Below, one piece after another: positions 36,091-47,569 of a stretch of 64,000 bases of DNA. Below the pieces are notes generated by a model, which had not been told where the DNA came from, made no database searches, and saw only the letters and a program-made list of their open reading frames with translations. The position numbers and the translations under genes were made by a program. Source of the stretch: Mytilus galloprovincialis (Eukaryota > Mollusca > Bivalvia > Mytilida > Mytilidae); NCBI RefSeq assembly GCF_965363235.1, contig NC_134846.1, positions 30,328,218-30,392,217 of the forward strand, written 5' to 3'. The first letter of the stretch is position 1. Every line of letters begins with the position of its first letter.

Positions 36091-36839
36091 ATTATATGAT
36101 GGGAATACATTTATGTATAAAGATAGGCGAAAAACAAATTTCGGACATCACGCGTATCTGCGAACGACCTTAAAACACTTTGACTTGTCAATTCCATATA
36201 TGATGAGGACATTAAGTCTTTGTTAGAATACATCACTCCATAAGAAAGGAAAGGAAACTAAACTAACAACTTAGTCTAACTAAAGTACAAGAATTACCAC
36301 ATTTTATGAAAAAAAATATTTTTTGTTAACTAGATGTTACAGACAAATACAAATGTAAGCTACATGTATCACGTACAGTACGATCAGGTAACCAATATTA
36401 GCCTTTTTTATATTCAATTTTGTTTAAGATATTTTTCAAAAGGAAATGATGAACAAAGAATTCGGAACAACCATGATATATCAATGTATTCCTACAATAT
36501 TTTCGTACTTCGTAGGTGAATTACAGATCCATGGTAAAAAAGAAGGAATTTCTAATAAGGTTGTTATAGAGTAAAAATTCCGAAAACTTATAACTGCAAT
36601 AATAAAAAAAACGCCTCTGAAAGTTAATAATTACATTAGATGTATGTTTCATTATAATACTTTATTCTGATTGGCTAACTGCACATCACGTGTTATTCCG
36701 TAAGTAGTTGCATTGCTCAATACAACTTTTCATTCATGATAACACGTGGTCCAACAATAAAGTGCACAGGTGAATTAAATAAAAAAATATATATAAACAT
36801 GTGTTTTCATGATCATAGCTAAAAAATGTAATTATAAGT
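36091..36839. other. Intergenic stretch, nothing coding
   Basis: No gene is supported. Around 36658-36770 a gattggctaactgcac ... cacgtgttat segment resembles other repeat edges, but no boundaries could be set. Confidence 0.35.
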
Positions 36840-36987
36840 ATTGAATGCTTCTTTTCGTAACTTTATAGGGTTGTAAAAGCGTTGACCATGCGCACATTTT
36901 TAGAATTAAACGCTTCCGCGCTTCATACAAAATGTACTTCGGTCAACGCTTTTACACCCCAATAAATTTACAAAAAGAAGCATTCAA
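36840..36987. mobile_element. Hairpin element H4
   Basis: Arms ttgaatgcttcttttcgtaa ... gttgtaaaagcgttgacc pair with ggtcaacgcttttacacc ... aaaaagaagcattcaa. Each arm is about 48 bases, around a 50-base loop with cgcttccgcgcttc. It is a non-coding foldback element. Confidence 0.8.
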
Positions 36988-37779
36988 TTCTTAATTATTT
37001 ATTTGTTATGAATATTGTTTTTTACTCATGTACATTTTTTGTGGGTTTTGTGCTTCATACAAAGGATAACATGTTTAAATTAAATGTCGCGGCAGAAAAA
37101 TCAGTAAAATACATATGACAAATAAATCTAAGTCCTCTTGATGACATTTGATGAATACATTTTGATTAACAGAAAAAAATAACCAGAGAGTAAAAACATC
37201 TAATTATGAAGTAGTTGAATACTTGTAGTGGTTAGATGAGATGGACTGTCTTAACTCATGTTTGATATTTTGTTTTACCAAAACCCATCCAAGCATTAAA
37301 AATCAAATCAGCCATTGTAGGTTATATCTTAGATGAACTCCAGACACTGTTCACATCTTCCTTAATTACGACTCAATATTGCCGGACCATATTGTCTTAA
37401 TTGAAACGATTTTTGAACAGGGTCAAGTTTTGTTAAACCTTGATAAATGGGGTTTTATTTTTTGCTTGTTTGCTTGGTTTTTGATTTGTTTAAAACTTCT
37501 TCTTTTATCTATATAGATATTTTTCTTTTATATAATTTACTACCATGATTTTAAAAATGTGTTTATCATAAAGGTTGGTTTATCTCTCTTAGTTCATGTG
37601 TTGTCTTTTATTGCTTTTGTTAACAATTTTATGTGGGAAGACTGATTTTCAAGTTTCTTTTGTTAGCGTTAGCCAATAAGTCTTTCTACACGTATTTCGT
37701 TGTATACAACGGTTCATGTGTATATGTGTGTTTAGTTAAAAAAAAATTTATAAACTTGGAATACATCAATTACTTAATA

Positions 37780-37930
37780 TCAAAGAGGGACGAAAGATAC
37801 CAAAGGGACAGTCAAACTCATAAATCTAAAACAAACTGACAACGCCATGGCTAAAAATGAAAAAGACAAACAAAAAACAGCACACATGACACAACATAGA
37901 AAACTAAAGAATAAACATTACGACCCCCAT
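37780..37930 (-). repeat. Repeat tail T, minus strand
   Basis: The words gagggacgaaagataccaaa, gacagtcaaactcataaatc and tgacaacgccatggctaaaa are complementary to the plus-strand copy at about 54500-54690 (gcgttgtcagtttgtttttg). It resembles the 3' tail of a mussel retroelement. Confidence 0.6.
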
Positions 37931-38027
37931 CCCCCCCAAAAAAAATAAAATAAATAAATAAATAAATAGGGGTGATCTCACCTGCATATAAATAACCTTC
38001 AATGTATTACCTTGTATAATTCAGATA

Positions 38028-38135
38028 CCAAATGTCTGGAAGTAAAATATTTAGACTGGTATTAGATAATATTCCTACATTTTCAAATGATTCATTTAAC
38101 TATACTCAAAATCTATTGGTTATTCTGTGTTACAT
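38028..38135 (-). pseudogene. LINE C-terminal fragment
   Basis: On the minus strand, pieces ILSIVK, KCRNII and YQSKYFTSRHL align with IMNTVKWIIWKCRNIIKYQS of the LINE remnant at 59381-60020. Stops interrupt it. About 100 bases survive. Confidence 0.65.
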
Positions 38136-38578
38136 ATTGGTTTGAGTAACAGTTAATATCGGATGTGTTGTCTCATTTAATATTATATTAAAAGCTATTG
38201 TGCATACAACACGTGTTTTTGAAAGAATATGCCGTCATGGGGTAACCCCGAAAACAAAGTTTGAACAGTTGATGTATAAAAAAAAGTTAAAACGCGTAAA
38301 AATCAAAAAGCCAAATAAAAAATCTTTGCTTCAGGTTTTTGTTCATGTTACCACTAATATGCAAATCAATTAATTTATACCTTGGTCGTTATCAGCATTA
38401 AATTTGGATTTATTGGAGGAAAATGGATTGCCAAATATTTGTGCAATAGCAACATAAACGGTACCAATTTTTCTGCACTAGATGCGCTGTTCGACGATCA
38501 ATTTCTTTTCAGTCATTCTTGAGGCCAAACACAAAGCTTAATGAAAATATAAATAGCTATAAACAAAAACAAAAAGAC

Positions 38579-38859
38579 TTAAGGTGGTACCTAACACTAC
38601 AGGGAGATAACTCTGTAAAATCAGCTAAACGTTTTAATTACGTTGTGTTGTTAAGGGAATATTAAGCTTCTCAATGATCAAAATAAGTGTTTGTCAAACT
38701 GCTATATAACCAGTCTAATTTTTCTGATAAAACGGTTGGTTTAAATTTTTTGAAATTTTTATATTTTTGTTAAAGTGTCAAAGTAAATAATTTGTCAAAG
38801 TTTTATGAAAATTAAACGAGCCAAATTAATTTTAGTGAAAGTGTTAGGTACCACCTTAA
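38579..38859. mobile_element. MITE with perfect 20-bp ends and TTAA borders
   Basis: The left end ttaaggtggtacctaacact (38579-38598) and the right end agtgttaggtaccaccttaa (38840-38859) are exact reverse complements. Both borders are TTAA, as for piggyBac-type insertions, but TTAA could also simply be part of the inverted repeat. The 240-bp AT-rich interior encodes nothing. Confidence 0.85.
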
Positions 38860-39560
38860 ACGTAAAGCAAAAGCCGGGCAAGGAATAAGAGCTTTGCATG
38901 ACGGAGATGCATTCCTTAATTCAAAATTTCAAAATAATTTCAAAAAATAATTTTGTAACAGCAAATATTGATAACAAAAAAAAAACACTCTCGACACCTG
39001 TTATAAACCTGTAAACATTAATTCGTAAAATGATTCATTTTAGCGCGTTAAAAGGATTTCAACAGATTTGAATTTTAGTGGATTTTAATTCATTTTCTTT
39101 GAGACAAATTTTTTAAATGGGTTATTTTTTTATGTATTACATCGTGTTCGACCTTGTAGTTCATGTTTCTGTAAATTATTCTACCATTTGAAAAACAATA
39201 TCGATTTGACTTTCAAATAAGATATCACTTGACTTCAGATGATATTGATGATATTCTAAATCAGATTTCTAAGAGTAGCAGATAAGGCTCTAAGTGATGT
39301 CTTTGAAAAAGGCAAAGTTTGAAAGCACTTAATTTTAGAGCAATATCTATAATTCATAATGTACATCTGCTACGATTTTAAATTTCTCATTGCTTTAAGT
39401 TTAAGTAAATTTGCATATAATGGTTCAGAAATTTTAAAATTTTATAAAAACTGCTATTCAAAAAACTATTTGAGAATGATTGCTTTAAGCAGTCTGATTT
39501 AAAACGATCAATTTCGTTTTAGTATTCAATCAAGGGAAATCAAAAATTGTATCGTTTAGA

Positions 39561-40577
39561 ATTTTGAATTTTAACGTAAAAGAGGGTCTGATTTTGGTTT
39601 ACAAATAAAGAACAATGGACAAAGATGCTACTTTAAGACAAGGACTTACCAACTTCGGAAATTAGCATTCAATAGATACACAAAAGGAAAGAAAATTACA
39701 AATAAAAGTTTTTGAAATTGATCAATGATGCACAACAACAGTTACTTTGTAAATTGTCACACCTGAAATACTAGTTGTCCTCAGTAAATCTGAGATACTA
39801 TACTCTTTAGAAGGGAGGATTTGTATAAAGCACATCAAAAGTGAAGAAGAAGTCTTTGTTTCATCTTATAAATATTTTCAGTATATCTAGTGGAATTACC
39901 TTGTGAATCATCTGCTTAATGTCCATGATAAATCGGATTTGATATTGTCATTTTCTGTCATGTTTATTTCTTGTCAGCCATCAGCAAACCATTTGATCAT
40001 GAAATGCATTTCAATTTGCATCAAATAAACATCAACGTTCTAAAAATAGCACTTGCATCATTATATAAAAAGTACTTTTTCTTCGTTAAATTTTCACAAA
40101 AACTTTACCTGTCTTAAATTCCATATGAGATTATAATGATACATTGAAACCTGCTATTGTCATGGCTTAACAAAATTAAATGAATCATCTTAATTGATAT
40201 CTCATGAGATAAACAATCCTGTTGTTAGTCTTGCATAATTATTTTACATTTTCCAGGACAATGTATTGTCATTTCATTTTCGACCATGTCCTTTAAGGGA
40301 CTATTTATAAGAAGAATACTTTGAAGAATTTGACTATGTAGTAACTGATTTCAAAATGGAATACGATACAAAAACACAAGTATATACAAAAGACAAAACT
40401 TAAGGAACACAATGGAGAATTATCAATTTTATAAACAACATGCTGTGTTTCTGTTTTGTCGTAGTTCCTCTGTTATATTTGATGTGTTTCCTTCAGTTTT
40501 AGTTTGTAACCCGGATTTGGTTTTTTTTATCAATCGATTTATGAAGTTCGAACATCGGTATACTACTTTTCTCTCTA
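39561..40577. other. Intergenic stretch with an inverted S3 copy
   Basis: No gene is seen. A minus-strand S3 copy occupies about 40440-40600 (see 35690-35815). Confidence 0.45.
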
Positions 40578-40765
40578 TTTATCTAATGATATCATCATCG
40601 GAAACCACACTCTAACATTTATGGCCTACTTTATACAATACGTCATGCATCTTGTAATACAATTAACTTTTGAAAAATTGATATTTCATGAATACAATAA
40701 CCGAAGTGAATATCTATTTTGCAAAAGTCACTTTAATCACAAAATAGAATATCTGCTTTACAAGA
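40578..40765 (+). repeat. Direct duplication shared with 49410-49640
   Basis: Common blocks in order: aatgatatcatcatcggaaa versus tatgatatcatcggacacca (49418); ccgaagtgaatatc versus ccgaagtgaaaatc; and gcaaaagtcactttaatcac versus ccaaagtcacttaaattac. Moderately diverged; no coding content. Confidence 0.6.
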
Positions 40766-40779
40766 ACTCTACTTAGATA

Positions 40780-40895
40780 TAGGAAGATGTGGTGTGAGTG
40801 CCAATGAGACAACTCTCCATCCAAATAACAATTTAAAAAATTTAAAGTAAACCATTATAGGTCAATGTATGGCCTTCAACACGGAGCTTTTTTTT
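40780..40895 (+). repeat. S1 repeat, plus-strand fragment
   Basis: The fragment reads agatgtggtgtgagtgccaa, tgagacaactctccatccaa, ttataggtcaatgtatggcc and ttcaacacggagctttt. It forms an inverted pair with the copy at 40960-41320. Confidence 0.75.
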
Positions 40896-40959
40896 TTATT
40901 GAGTTAAGCCTGCCAATTGATATTTTATCGTGTTTTTTTCTATGTTGTGATGTCATGCT

Positions 40960-41320
40960 CTTGTTTCAGAAAAAGGGGAAGGTTTGGATCCATTAAAACG
41001 TTTAATCCCGCTGCAAATGTTTGCACCTGTCCTAAGTCAGGAATCTGATGTACAGTAGTTTTCGTTTGTTTATGTACTTTATACGTGTTTCTCGTTTCTC
41101 GTTGTTTTATTTTATATAGATTAGACCGTTGGTTTTCCCGTTTTAATGGTTTTTCACTAGTAATTTTTGGGCCCTTTATAGCTTGTTGTTCGGTGTGAGC
41201 CAACGTTCCGTGTTGAAGGCCGTACATTGATCTATAATGATTTACTTTTTTTAAATTGTTATTTGGATGGAGAGTTGTCTCATTGGCACTCACACCACAT
41301 CTTCCTATATCTATCATGTG
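40960..41320 (-). repeat. S1 repeat, minus-strand copy
   Basis: Inverted relative to 40780-40895, and longer: it includes the tail with gtttgcacctgtcctaagtc (complement of the gacaggtgcaaac end). The 134-residue minus-strand frame at 40940-41344 follows the repeat and is not considered a gene. Confidence 0.7.
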
Positions 41321-41344
41321 ACATTGTAATAACGGGATTGACAA

Positions 41345-42084
41345 TCTTTTCCCAAATAGGGATAATCTTTAATGCTAAAATGAATATCAATAATACTATT
41401 TGAACATACATAACTCATTCTTATTTGTAACGACAGGAGATTTTCCAAATTCAGACCTTCTTACAAGTGAAACAGGTGTGCCATTTATGTACGACCTGTC
41501 CAAGATAATATGCTATACAATCCTACGGTCTTTGGTGACATTTAATGATGTTCCGTTTATTCTGATTTTTGTTAGGTGAATGGGAGATAATCAAATTTTA
41601 ACTATGTTCAGAATTCATGGATACAAATAAGAATTGAAAATTCAATAGGTCTATGAATACACATGCTGTACCAATATTTAAAGACCCAATGGTGGCAAAA
41701 CACTTCTCCTTCTTTTATGACAGATATGTTGTTGTCTTCGCAAATGTTGTGTGTAAGTAAACTGGTGAATAAATGAATAAGTTATCGACAGTTATCCTAA
41801 AAACAAACTCAATATATAACCCATGAGACTTACATATACAAAGGAGAAAATATTGGATAATTGGTCTGTTCGATGTTCGAATTGAATTTCAACCAAAGAT
41901 AAAGAACTGAATTTTTCTTCACTGCATTTCAATACCTAAATTACATTAGTGTCTTCACAAACAACGTTATACGGATTGGTCTTCTAAGTACTCCACTAAA
42001 TCGCTTTTTAAACTATAAACACCAATTATATCCACAATAAAAACCAGTATTCAAAGTTATTCTGAATTCTATCTATTCAAGTGT
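41345..42084. other. Intergenic stretch, nothing recognised
   Basis: AT-rich sequence with no supported feature. Confidence 0.4.
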
Positions 42085-42390
42085 GCGTTAAGTCTGCCTC
42101 ATATCTTGACTTGCATCAAGAGATTATCAACAAGGAATAAAAGTTTACAACAATTGAGAACTTTCCATTTATATGTAGCAACACTTCATCAGCGCATGGA
42201 TATCGAGTATAGTTCTCCAAGTTTATACTGTATACCAGGGCTTGATTATCACACAAGAAGCTTTTCAACCAAGGGTTCCAAGCGTTGAAGTTAAACTCCG
42301 AACATCGGAAAACTGTACGGACGCCATCGGGAGTTGGTTGATCATTATTGAATATCTATTTCACAGATGACGACGGATATCTTCCAATTG
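42085..42390 (+). pseudogene. Reverse-transcriptase remnant 1
   Basis: Across three frames the sequence reads KSASYLDLHQEI, then IENFPFICSN, KKLFNQGFQALKLNS and GRHRELVDHY, ISISQMTTDIF. These blocks, in this order, belong to the C-terminal half of a reverse transcriptase that is very common in mussel genomes (recalled, not searched). At least three frameshifts or stops break it. It is followed by a T-rich tail at 42480-42690 that resembles tail T at 54500. Whether the family is a non-LTR or a Penelope-type element could not be settled. Confidence 0.6.
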
Positions 42391-42997
42391 ACGTACCCAT
42401 ACTCCCTTCCTCTATCCTTCAAATTGGACATTTATCGAATTTGTTCGTGAGCAACACACCAAGTGGTGCATGTGCAGTATGATCAGCTTTTTTTCCCGCA
42501 TGTTGTTTTTTGTCCCGGAGCACATGCGATCAACATAGGAGTTTGTTCGTTGTGGATATGTCGTTATTTTTTTATGTTGTGTTTTGTATATAACTGTTTG
42601 ACACTTTCTGTTTTTTTTTCTTTTTTTCTCTTATTTATGTCATGACGTTGTTAGTTTATTTTGACACATGAATTTGTGTGTCCATTTTGTATCTCTTATA
42701 TTACAATCTTCAATACATGGGCATATTGCAGTATATATTATATCTTTACTCCTCCTTCTTGTAGCTGAGATGTCTTCCTCGATCTTGAATGTTGCAATAG
42801 TCAAAATAATCGGTCTAAATCTTTTATGAAGTGTTTAAATTACGAGAGTAGTATGCAATTCATTTGTAAAACTTTTCATGTTTATGTAGAAAATTATTTG
42901 TTTTATCATATTTATTCTGTATTTAAACAAATAACCAGAATGTGTTTTATCTCGAAAACAGCCGTCATACGTTGAATTTTATTGATAAGTTCAACAG

Positions 42998-43690
42998 CAC
43001 TTAACATTACCTTGATGATATATATTCGTTGAATAATCAAGAGTTTTCTAATTAAACTGTTGAAATTAACCAAAAAGAAACTTACTTTAAATAAATCAAA
43101 TATTAAGGCTAATAACTGTCCTGTTCTAGATTTAGATATTCCAGTTGTACACGAGAATTTACGACAATAGGGACGAGTTTTGTTCCCTTTTGTTAATTTT
43201 CCTTTTTCTGATTGTGATGTTCCTTTCGCACCATTTAAAGTTGTTTATATTTCACAAATAGTTCACTATGCAAGTGTTCGTTGTGACGTCATATTTTTTT
43301 TAAGATGAACTAATTTTTGTAGTTCTCGGAGTTAAGTATTTTTTGTGATTTTACTTTTACTGGTAAATTATTAAGTCAGGGATTTTGTTACCAAACATTA
43401 CTTACAACTTTCACTTAATTCTTCCATAGATATAGATATTTGGTTGTAGCTCGATTGTGCCTGTAGAAAGCTTATTTCAAACGGGATAGCACATCCTTAA
43501 TTTAACGTTGATGATGTTTACCATGCCCGGGAATGCAAAAACGACCCTCGTAAACTTATCGATCTTTTAAATAAACCTATTCTAAAACGTTACAACTTCA
43601 ACACTGTCATTAGAACTTTGAATATTGTTTATATTGGTATTAAAATTGATTTTGTGATTAGTATTCAAAAGCAAACTAATATGATTGTTA
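42998..43690 (+). pseudogene. Reverse-transcriptase remnant 2 (contains YLDD)
   Basis: YLDDIYSLNNQEFSN (43008 onward) holds the RT catalytic YxDD motif. It is followed by CPVLDLDIPVVHENL, VNFPFSDCDVPFAP, KVVYISQIVHYASVRCDV, LLSQGFCYQTLL and RECKNDPRKLIDLLNKPILK. The pieces lie in several frames, with stops between them. The order and motifs match the same family as remnant 1, and this copy covers a larger part. It is clearly dead. Confidence 0.65.
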
Positions 43691-43790
43691 TATACATAAG
43701 TTGAAGTCCGTACAGTGACCTATAATAGTTAATTTCCTTGTTTCTTGTTGGGAGTTGTTTTATGGGCATACATGTACCACATCTTCTTAT
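43690..43790 (-). repeat. S1 repeat fragment
   Basis: Minus-strand S1 words are present: gaagtccgtacagtgaccta, tagttaatttccttg and taccacatcttcttattt. Confidence 0.6.
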
Positions 43791-44553
43791 TTTCATATGA
43801 ATTGTCTTTTCACAGTGACATGTATGACATAAAATACCCTAACCTCAAAATTTGATCATGTTATCGATGTTCAAAATGTTGTCCTAATGTGTCAAACGTA
43901 ATATATTGCATACTTGCAGTTAGACTACTTGCATCAAATAATGTATATTTCATCAAAACATTTTTTTTCTTTTAATTTGGTACTGCAGCTTCGTTATGGT
44001 TCAATTTGTTAAAAACTATATAACTGAAATGTAATCCATCACCCACATACTATCTATTTTAAGCGCGCTTACAAAAAAAATCATTTCGTTATATCCGTAC
44101 AGTATCTATTAAAACAATGTCCTTCGAACCCAAATGCGAAATAAGTGAGACGGTTTAAGTGTCTTATGTAAGATTAATTGTCAATGCAATAGGAACTTAG
44201 TACTTAATAGAACAATTATATAAGTATCACTTGATACATATAAATGATTACTAGATATACAGTACATACTATAACAGTACAACATAAGTCATTCTAATTT
44301 ATTTAGAAATTGTCATATAATCAGGCAAGTCTATATTTAATTTTGATTTATTGTGTATGAAAATAATGTTACGTTTAAGTTGGTCCAAATTGTATTCATA
44401 CATGTAGTATATCTTGACATTGTTTTTGCAGCTATATCTAGAATCATTTTGCATATCTTACATATAGTATCAATGTGCGAAGATGCGTTATCTACATTAA
44501 ATTGATTAAATGTTTAATTTTAACTAAAATATTTAATATTTTAAATTTCTTGA

Positions 44554-44602
44554 TTCGAGTGACACGTCCAAATGTTTTATAAATAAATTACGCGTCCGGC
44601 GT
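44554..44602 (+). ncRNA. Hammerhead-like repeat, strongly decayed copy
   Basis: The flanks and end fit the family (ttcgagtgacacgtc; acgcgtccggcgta; then aagcctggtatcattgatgag), but the CUGAUGA block and stem II are unrecognisable. It is identified by its borders only and cannot be catalytic. Confidence 0.5.
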
Positions 44603-44959
44603 ACATCATTTTAAGCCTGGTATCATTGATGAGGCCTCCTTGCATTTTACTAAGCAACACGTTATTCACACTTAAAAAGTATAACAGGAAGACTTATCTA
44701 AACGACCTGGGTTTTGTAACTTTGACAAATTCGTCTTAAAGTTTTACTGTGTACATTAACCAAAAATATATTTTATTCACAATGTATACTCTTATGTTGA
44801 ACACTTTCTTATTCACTTTATTTCAGTTACATTGAGTAGCAACAACAAAACACACATATGAAACTAATAAGCGAATGATTATCAAATCTTTTATATAGAT
44901 CTTAATTTTAACACTTTAATCAATATAAATTGAAGAGTTTTTAAAGGTCCTTTTTTATT

Positions 44960-44995
44960 TCTTAAGTATTTTTTTATATTGTGTTTCAATTGTAG
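44960..44995 (+). promoter_or_regulatory. Candidate splice acceptor before the TLR start
   Basis: A T-rich tract (ttaagtatttttttatattg, tgtttcaattgtag) ends in AG at 44994-44995, 12 bases before the ATG. The paralogue keeps the same arrangement (gttgtag at 53330-53333 on the minus strand), which supports a 5'UTR intron with the whole coding sequence in one exon. The upstream exon was not identified. Confidence 0.6.
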
Positions 44996-45007
44996 GTAGT
45001 TGCTGTC

Positions 45008-47128
45008 ATGACACTATCAATAGGTTTTGCTTTGTTGACTTTAATGATTCATGCAGAAAGTAACAGTGGCGTTGTATGTCCGACACCGCTATGTCAATGT
45101 CGGTATTTACAAGCTATTTGCTCCGGGGAGAATCTTACGTACATTCCTCGCTTACCAGATCAAATTCGCTCCGTAACGTTTATAAATGGTAATATCGGAG
45201 TACTTTCACGAAAAAGCATAAGAAACTTAACTTTTAACCACATTGAAAAGCTGAAGTTCACAAATAATAGGATTTCTGAAATCAAGCCAAATACATTTAC
45301 TAACTTTACTTGGATTACTCATTTTACTTTTTCATCAGAACACTCATTAGATGTATTTGATGTTAGGTATGCATTGATAGATATTGGCACAGGATCTAGA
45401 TATCTACAAAACCTCTACTTAATAGACATTGGTGTGACTGTTATTCCGAATGATATGTTCAAACCCTTAAAAGCAAGTAAAATTCATACGATAAGTCTGA
45501 AAAGTAATAACATGACGGTTTTGAATTGCTTGTTGTTTTCAGATTTGAAACAATTGGCTGAATTGGACGTAAGATTTAATAAAATAACACATGTCATACC
45601 CGGGGTGATGCCAAACCTTCGAATACTATACTTAAACCACAATGACTTAATTCGCTTACCGAATTTTTGTATAGACCACTATATAAAGAGTGCATTTAGT
45701 AACTTATTAAAACTCTACATAAGTAACAATAAGATTTCAAACCTTAGTCAATTTCGATGTTTGCCAAAGCTTCAAGTTCTCATCCTCGGTGGTAATCTAA
45801 TCCGAGTTATTCATTTTGAAACGTTTAAGAATTTACAACAATTGACGGAACTCGGCTTAATGGCTGTAGGTCAACCATTGAAAAAAATAGAAGATGGAGC
45901 TTTAAATATTTCGACATTGAAGACATTATCACTAAGAAAGTGTAATTTTGATTTCTACAGACTTCCACCATTGACTCTCAGTAAAATATTTTTATTCTGT
46001 AAAGGTTTAGAAAGTTTAGATCTCGCTGGAAATGTAATAAACAATAGTCCATCTGTTTTGCCTCTGTTGCTATCTCCATTGACAAAGTTGAGGAAACTAA
46101 ACTTACAAGCAACCAAGCTAAACTATATGCCAGAATACACATTTACCAAAATGCAATTCATAAAGAGGCTTATATTAAATGATAATAGAATATATAGTTG
46201 GCATGGTCCAAAAGTTTTCGGCAACCTTACATCTTTAAGATATATTGATTTGGGTAGTAACTTAATAACTATCATTGGCGAGACATCATTTCCGCCATCG
46301 TTATTGAAAAATTTAGAAAAAATAAGTTTAGCCTTCAATCGCTTTTCCTGTATTTGTGAGCAAATGTGGTTTTTGAATTGGCTGCATCAGACGAATATCA
46401 GCGTTGTAAGTTATCCCGAGAAATACTATTGTACCCAGCCAAGTAACCTTAATCATGTGTTACTTAAATATTACAAACCTACTGTTGAATCGTGTACTCC
46501 TTGGGATCCAATTTGGACGACTGCCATTTTAATTTCTGCTTTTGGATTCCTGATAATAATAGCGTTTGGTTTTTTCTTAAAGTGCAACACGAACGTGAAG
46601 AATTATGTTTATCTTCTCAGAGTGAAACATCGTAAAAAGTTCGGTTATTTGCCAATTGAAAGCAGCGATGATTATCAATATCATGCCTTTGTTGTTTATT
46701 GCGATTCAGATCGGACTTGGGTTCATAATCAGTTTGTTAAAAGACTTGAAAACGAAGAGGGATTTAAGTTTTGCATTCACCATAGAGATTTCGTTGCCGG
46801 AGATACAATTAGTGCAAATGTAGACAATTTTCTAAAGGAATCATGGAAAGTTGTTGTAATCATGACAAATGCGTTGGCTAAAAGTGAATGGTGTCAATGG
46901 GAAATCGACATCGTTCAGGAAAGAAGACGTCGACAAGGACGAGATGCGCTTGTGTTAATTATGCTTGAAAATATAAACTCGAAAAGTATGACGAGTCCGT
47001 TGCGTACCTTGCTAGACAGTACACCATATATTCGTTACAAGAAAGGAATTGGGGAGGATTTATTCTGGAAAGCTGTTGTAGAAGGTCTTCGAAAATCAGT
47101 CGGACATCATCCAGTTTCCTTGTTATAA
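45008..47128 (+). CDS. Toll-like receptor, single cysteine cluster type
   Basis: Transmembrane innate immune receptor of 706 residues. Signal peptide about 1-20; N-terminal Cys cap C24, C29, C31, C38; more than a dozen leucine-rich repeats to about residue 445; one C-terminal cap starting C448/C450 and ending near C498; membrane segment about 505-525 (TAILISAFGFLIIIAFGFF). The TIR domain runs from about 556 (YQYHAFVVYCD, box 1), through HHRDFVAGDTI (box 2, R593-G598), to FW at 686-687 (box 3). The BB loop has Ala597 where vertebrate TLRs have Pro; several invertebrate Tolls also vary here. One C-terminal cap makes it an sccTLR, the vertebrate-like layout. The start is chosen for the signal peptide and the acceptor 12 bases upstream. 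TIR domains normally recruit MyD88-type adaptors. The ligand is unknown. A broken paralogue faces it 4.3 kb away. Confidence 0.95.
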   Translation: MTLSIGFALLTLMIHAESNSGVVCPTPLCQCRYLQAICSGENLTYIPRLPDQIRSVTFINGNIGVLSRKSIRNLTFNHIEKLKFTNNRISEIKPNTFTNFTWITHFTFSSEHSLDVFDVRYALIDIGTGSRYLQNLYLIDIGVTVIPNDMFKPLKASKIHTISLKSNNMTVLNCLLFSDLKQLAELDVRFNKITHVIPGVMPNLRILYLNHNDLIRLPNFCIDHYIKSAFSNLLKLYISNNKISNLSQFRCLPKLQVLILGGNLIRVIHFETFKNLQQLTELGLMAVGQPLKKIEDGALNISTLKTLSLRKCNFDFYRLPPLTLSKIFLFCKGLESLDLAGNVINNSPSVLPLLLSPLTKLRKLNLQATKLNYMPEYTFTKMQFIKRLILNDNRIYSWHGPKVFGNLTSLRYIDLGSNLITIIGETSFPPSLLKNLEKISLAFNRFSCICEQMWFLNWLHQTNISVVSYPEKYYCTQPSNLNHVLLKYYKPTVESCTPWDPIWTTAILISAFGFLIIIAFGFFLKCNTNVKNYVYLLRVKHRKKFGYLPIESSDDYQYHAFVVYCDSDRTWVHNQFVKRLENEEGFKFCIHHRDFVAGDTISANVDNFLKESWKVVVIMTNALAKSEWCQWEIDIVQERRRRQGRDALVLIMLENINSKSMTSPLRTLLDSTPYIRYKKGIGEDLFWKAVVEGLRKSVGHHPVSLL

Positions 47129-47169
47129 AACTTGTAAATTTTCATTTAAACAACCATATAATGGTTTAC

Positions 47170-47235
47170 TTTTATAAATTGTCACTTGGATTGTGAGTTG
47201 TCTCATTGGCACTCATATCACATCTTCCTATATCT
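47170..47235 (-). repeat. S1 repeat fragment in the likely TLR 3'UTR
   Basis: Minus-strand S1 words are present: attgtgagttgtctcattgg, cactcatatcacatcttcc and tatatctatata. Confidence 0.7.
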
Positions 47236-47563
47236 ATATAAATCAATCTGCAAGACATTAAACATTGCAAATGATATAAATAGAAGAAGACGTGGAACTA
47301 TATACGCAGAAAAGATAATAACGTAGCAAATTAAAAGTCGTTTTAAGTTTAATAGACACCTACGCTTTAAGCAGATATTATTGTTTCGTTGTATGCTGCT
47401 GATGATTTGGATCAATCTCTATGCAATTTACCTGGGTAACGATTAGGAAAACGTTTTGTGTTCTTTCCATTTGGCCTTTCCTTGATTTCAGCCTCAATTT
47501 ACAAATATTGGTTTAAAAAAAAAGTACACGTTAATTTCAGCTTTTTCATTTGTTTATTTTTTT

Positions 47564-47569
47564 AATAAA
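47564..47569 (+). terminator. Candidate polyadenylation signal of the TLR gene
   Basis: AATAAA lies 436 bases after the TLR stop, downstream of an S1 repeat fragment (47170-47235) that would therefore be part of the 3'UTR. Such hexamers are frequent in AT-rich DNA, so support is weak. Confidence 0.3.

Larger units (their letters stand above)
37555..39560 (+). repeat. Segmental duplication, copy 2
   Basis: This is the partner of 33390-35590 (see that entry for the matching blocks). This copy lacks the CATGCC MITE. Instead it holds a repeat tail (37780-37930), a LINE fragment (38028-38135) and the TTAA element (38579-38859). Confidence 0.7.

Noticed and set aside
40940..41344. 134-residue minus-strand frame
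   Set aside because: It coincides with a dispersed S1 repeat present many times in the window in other frames.
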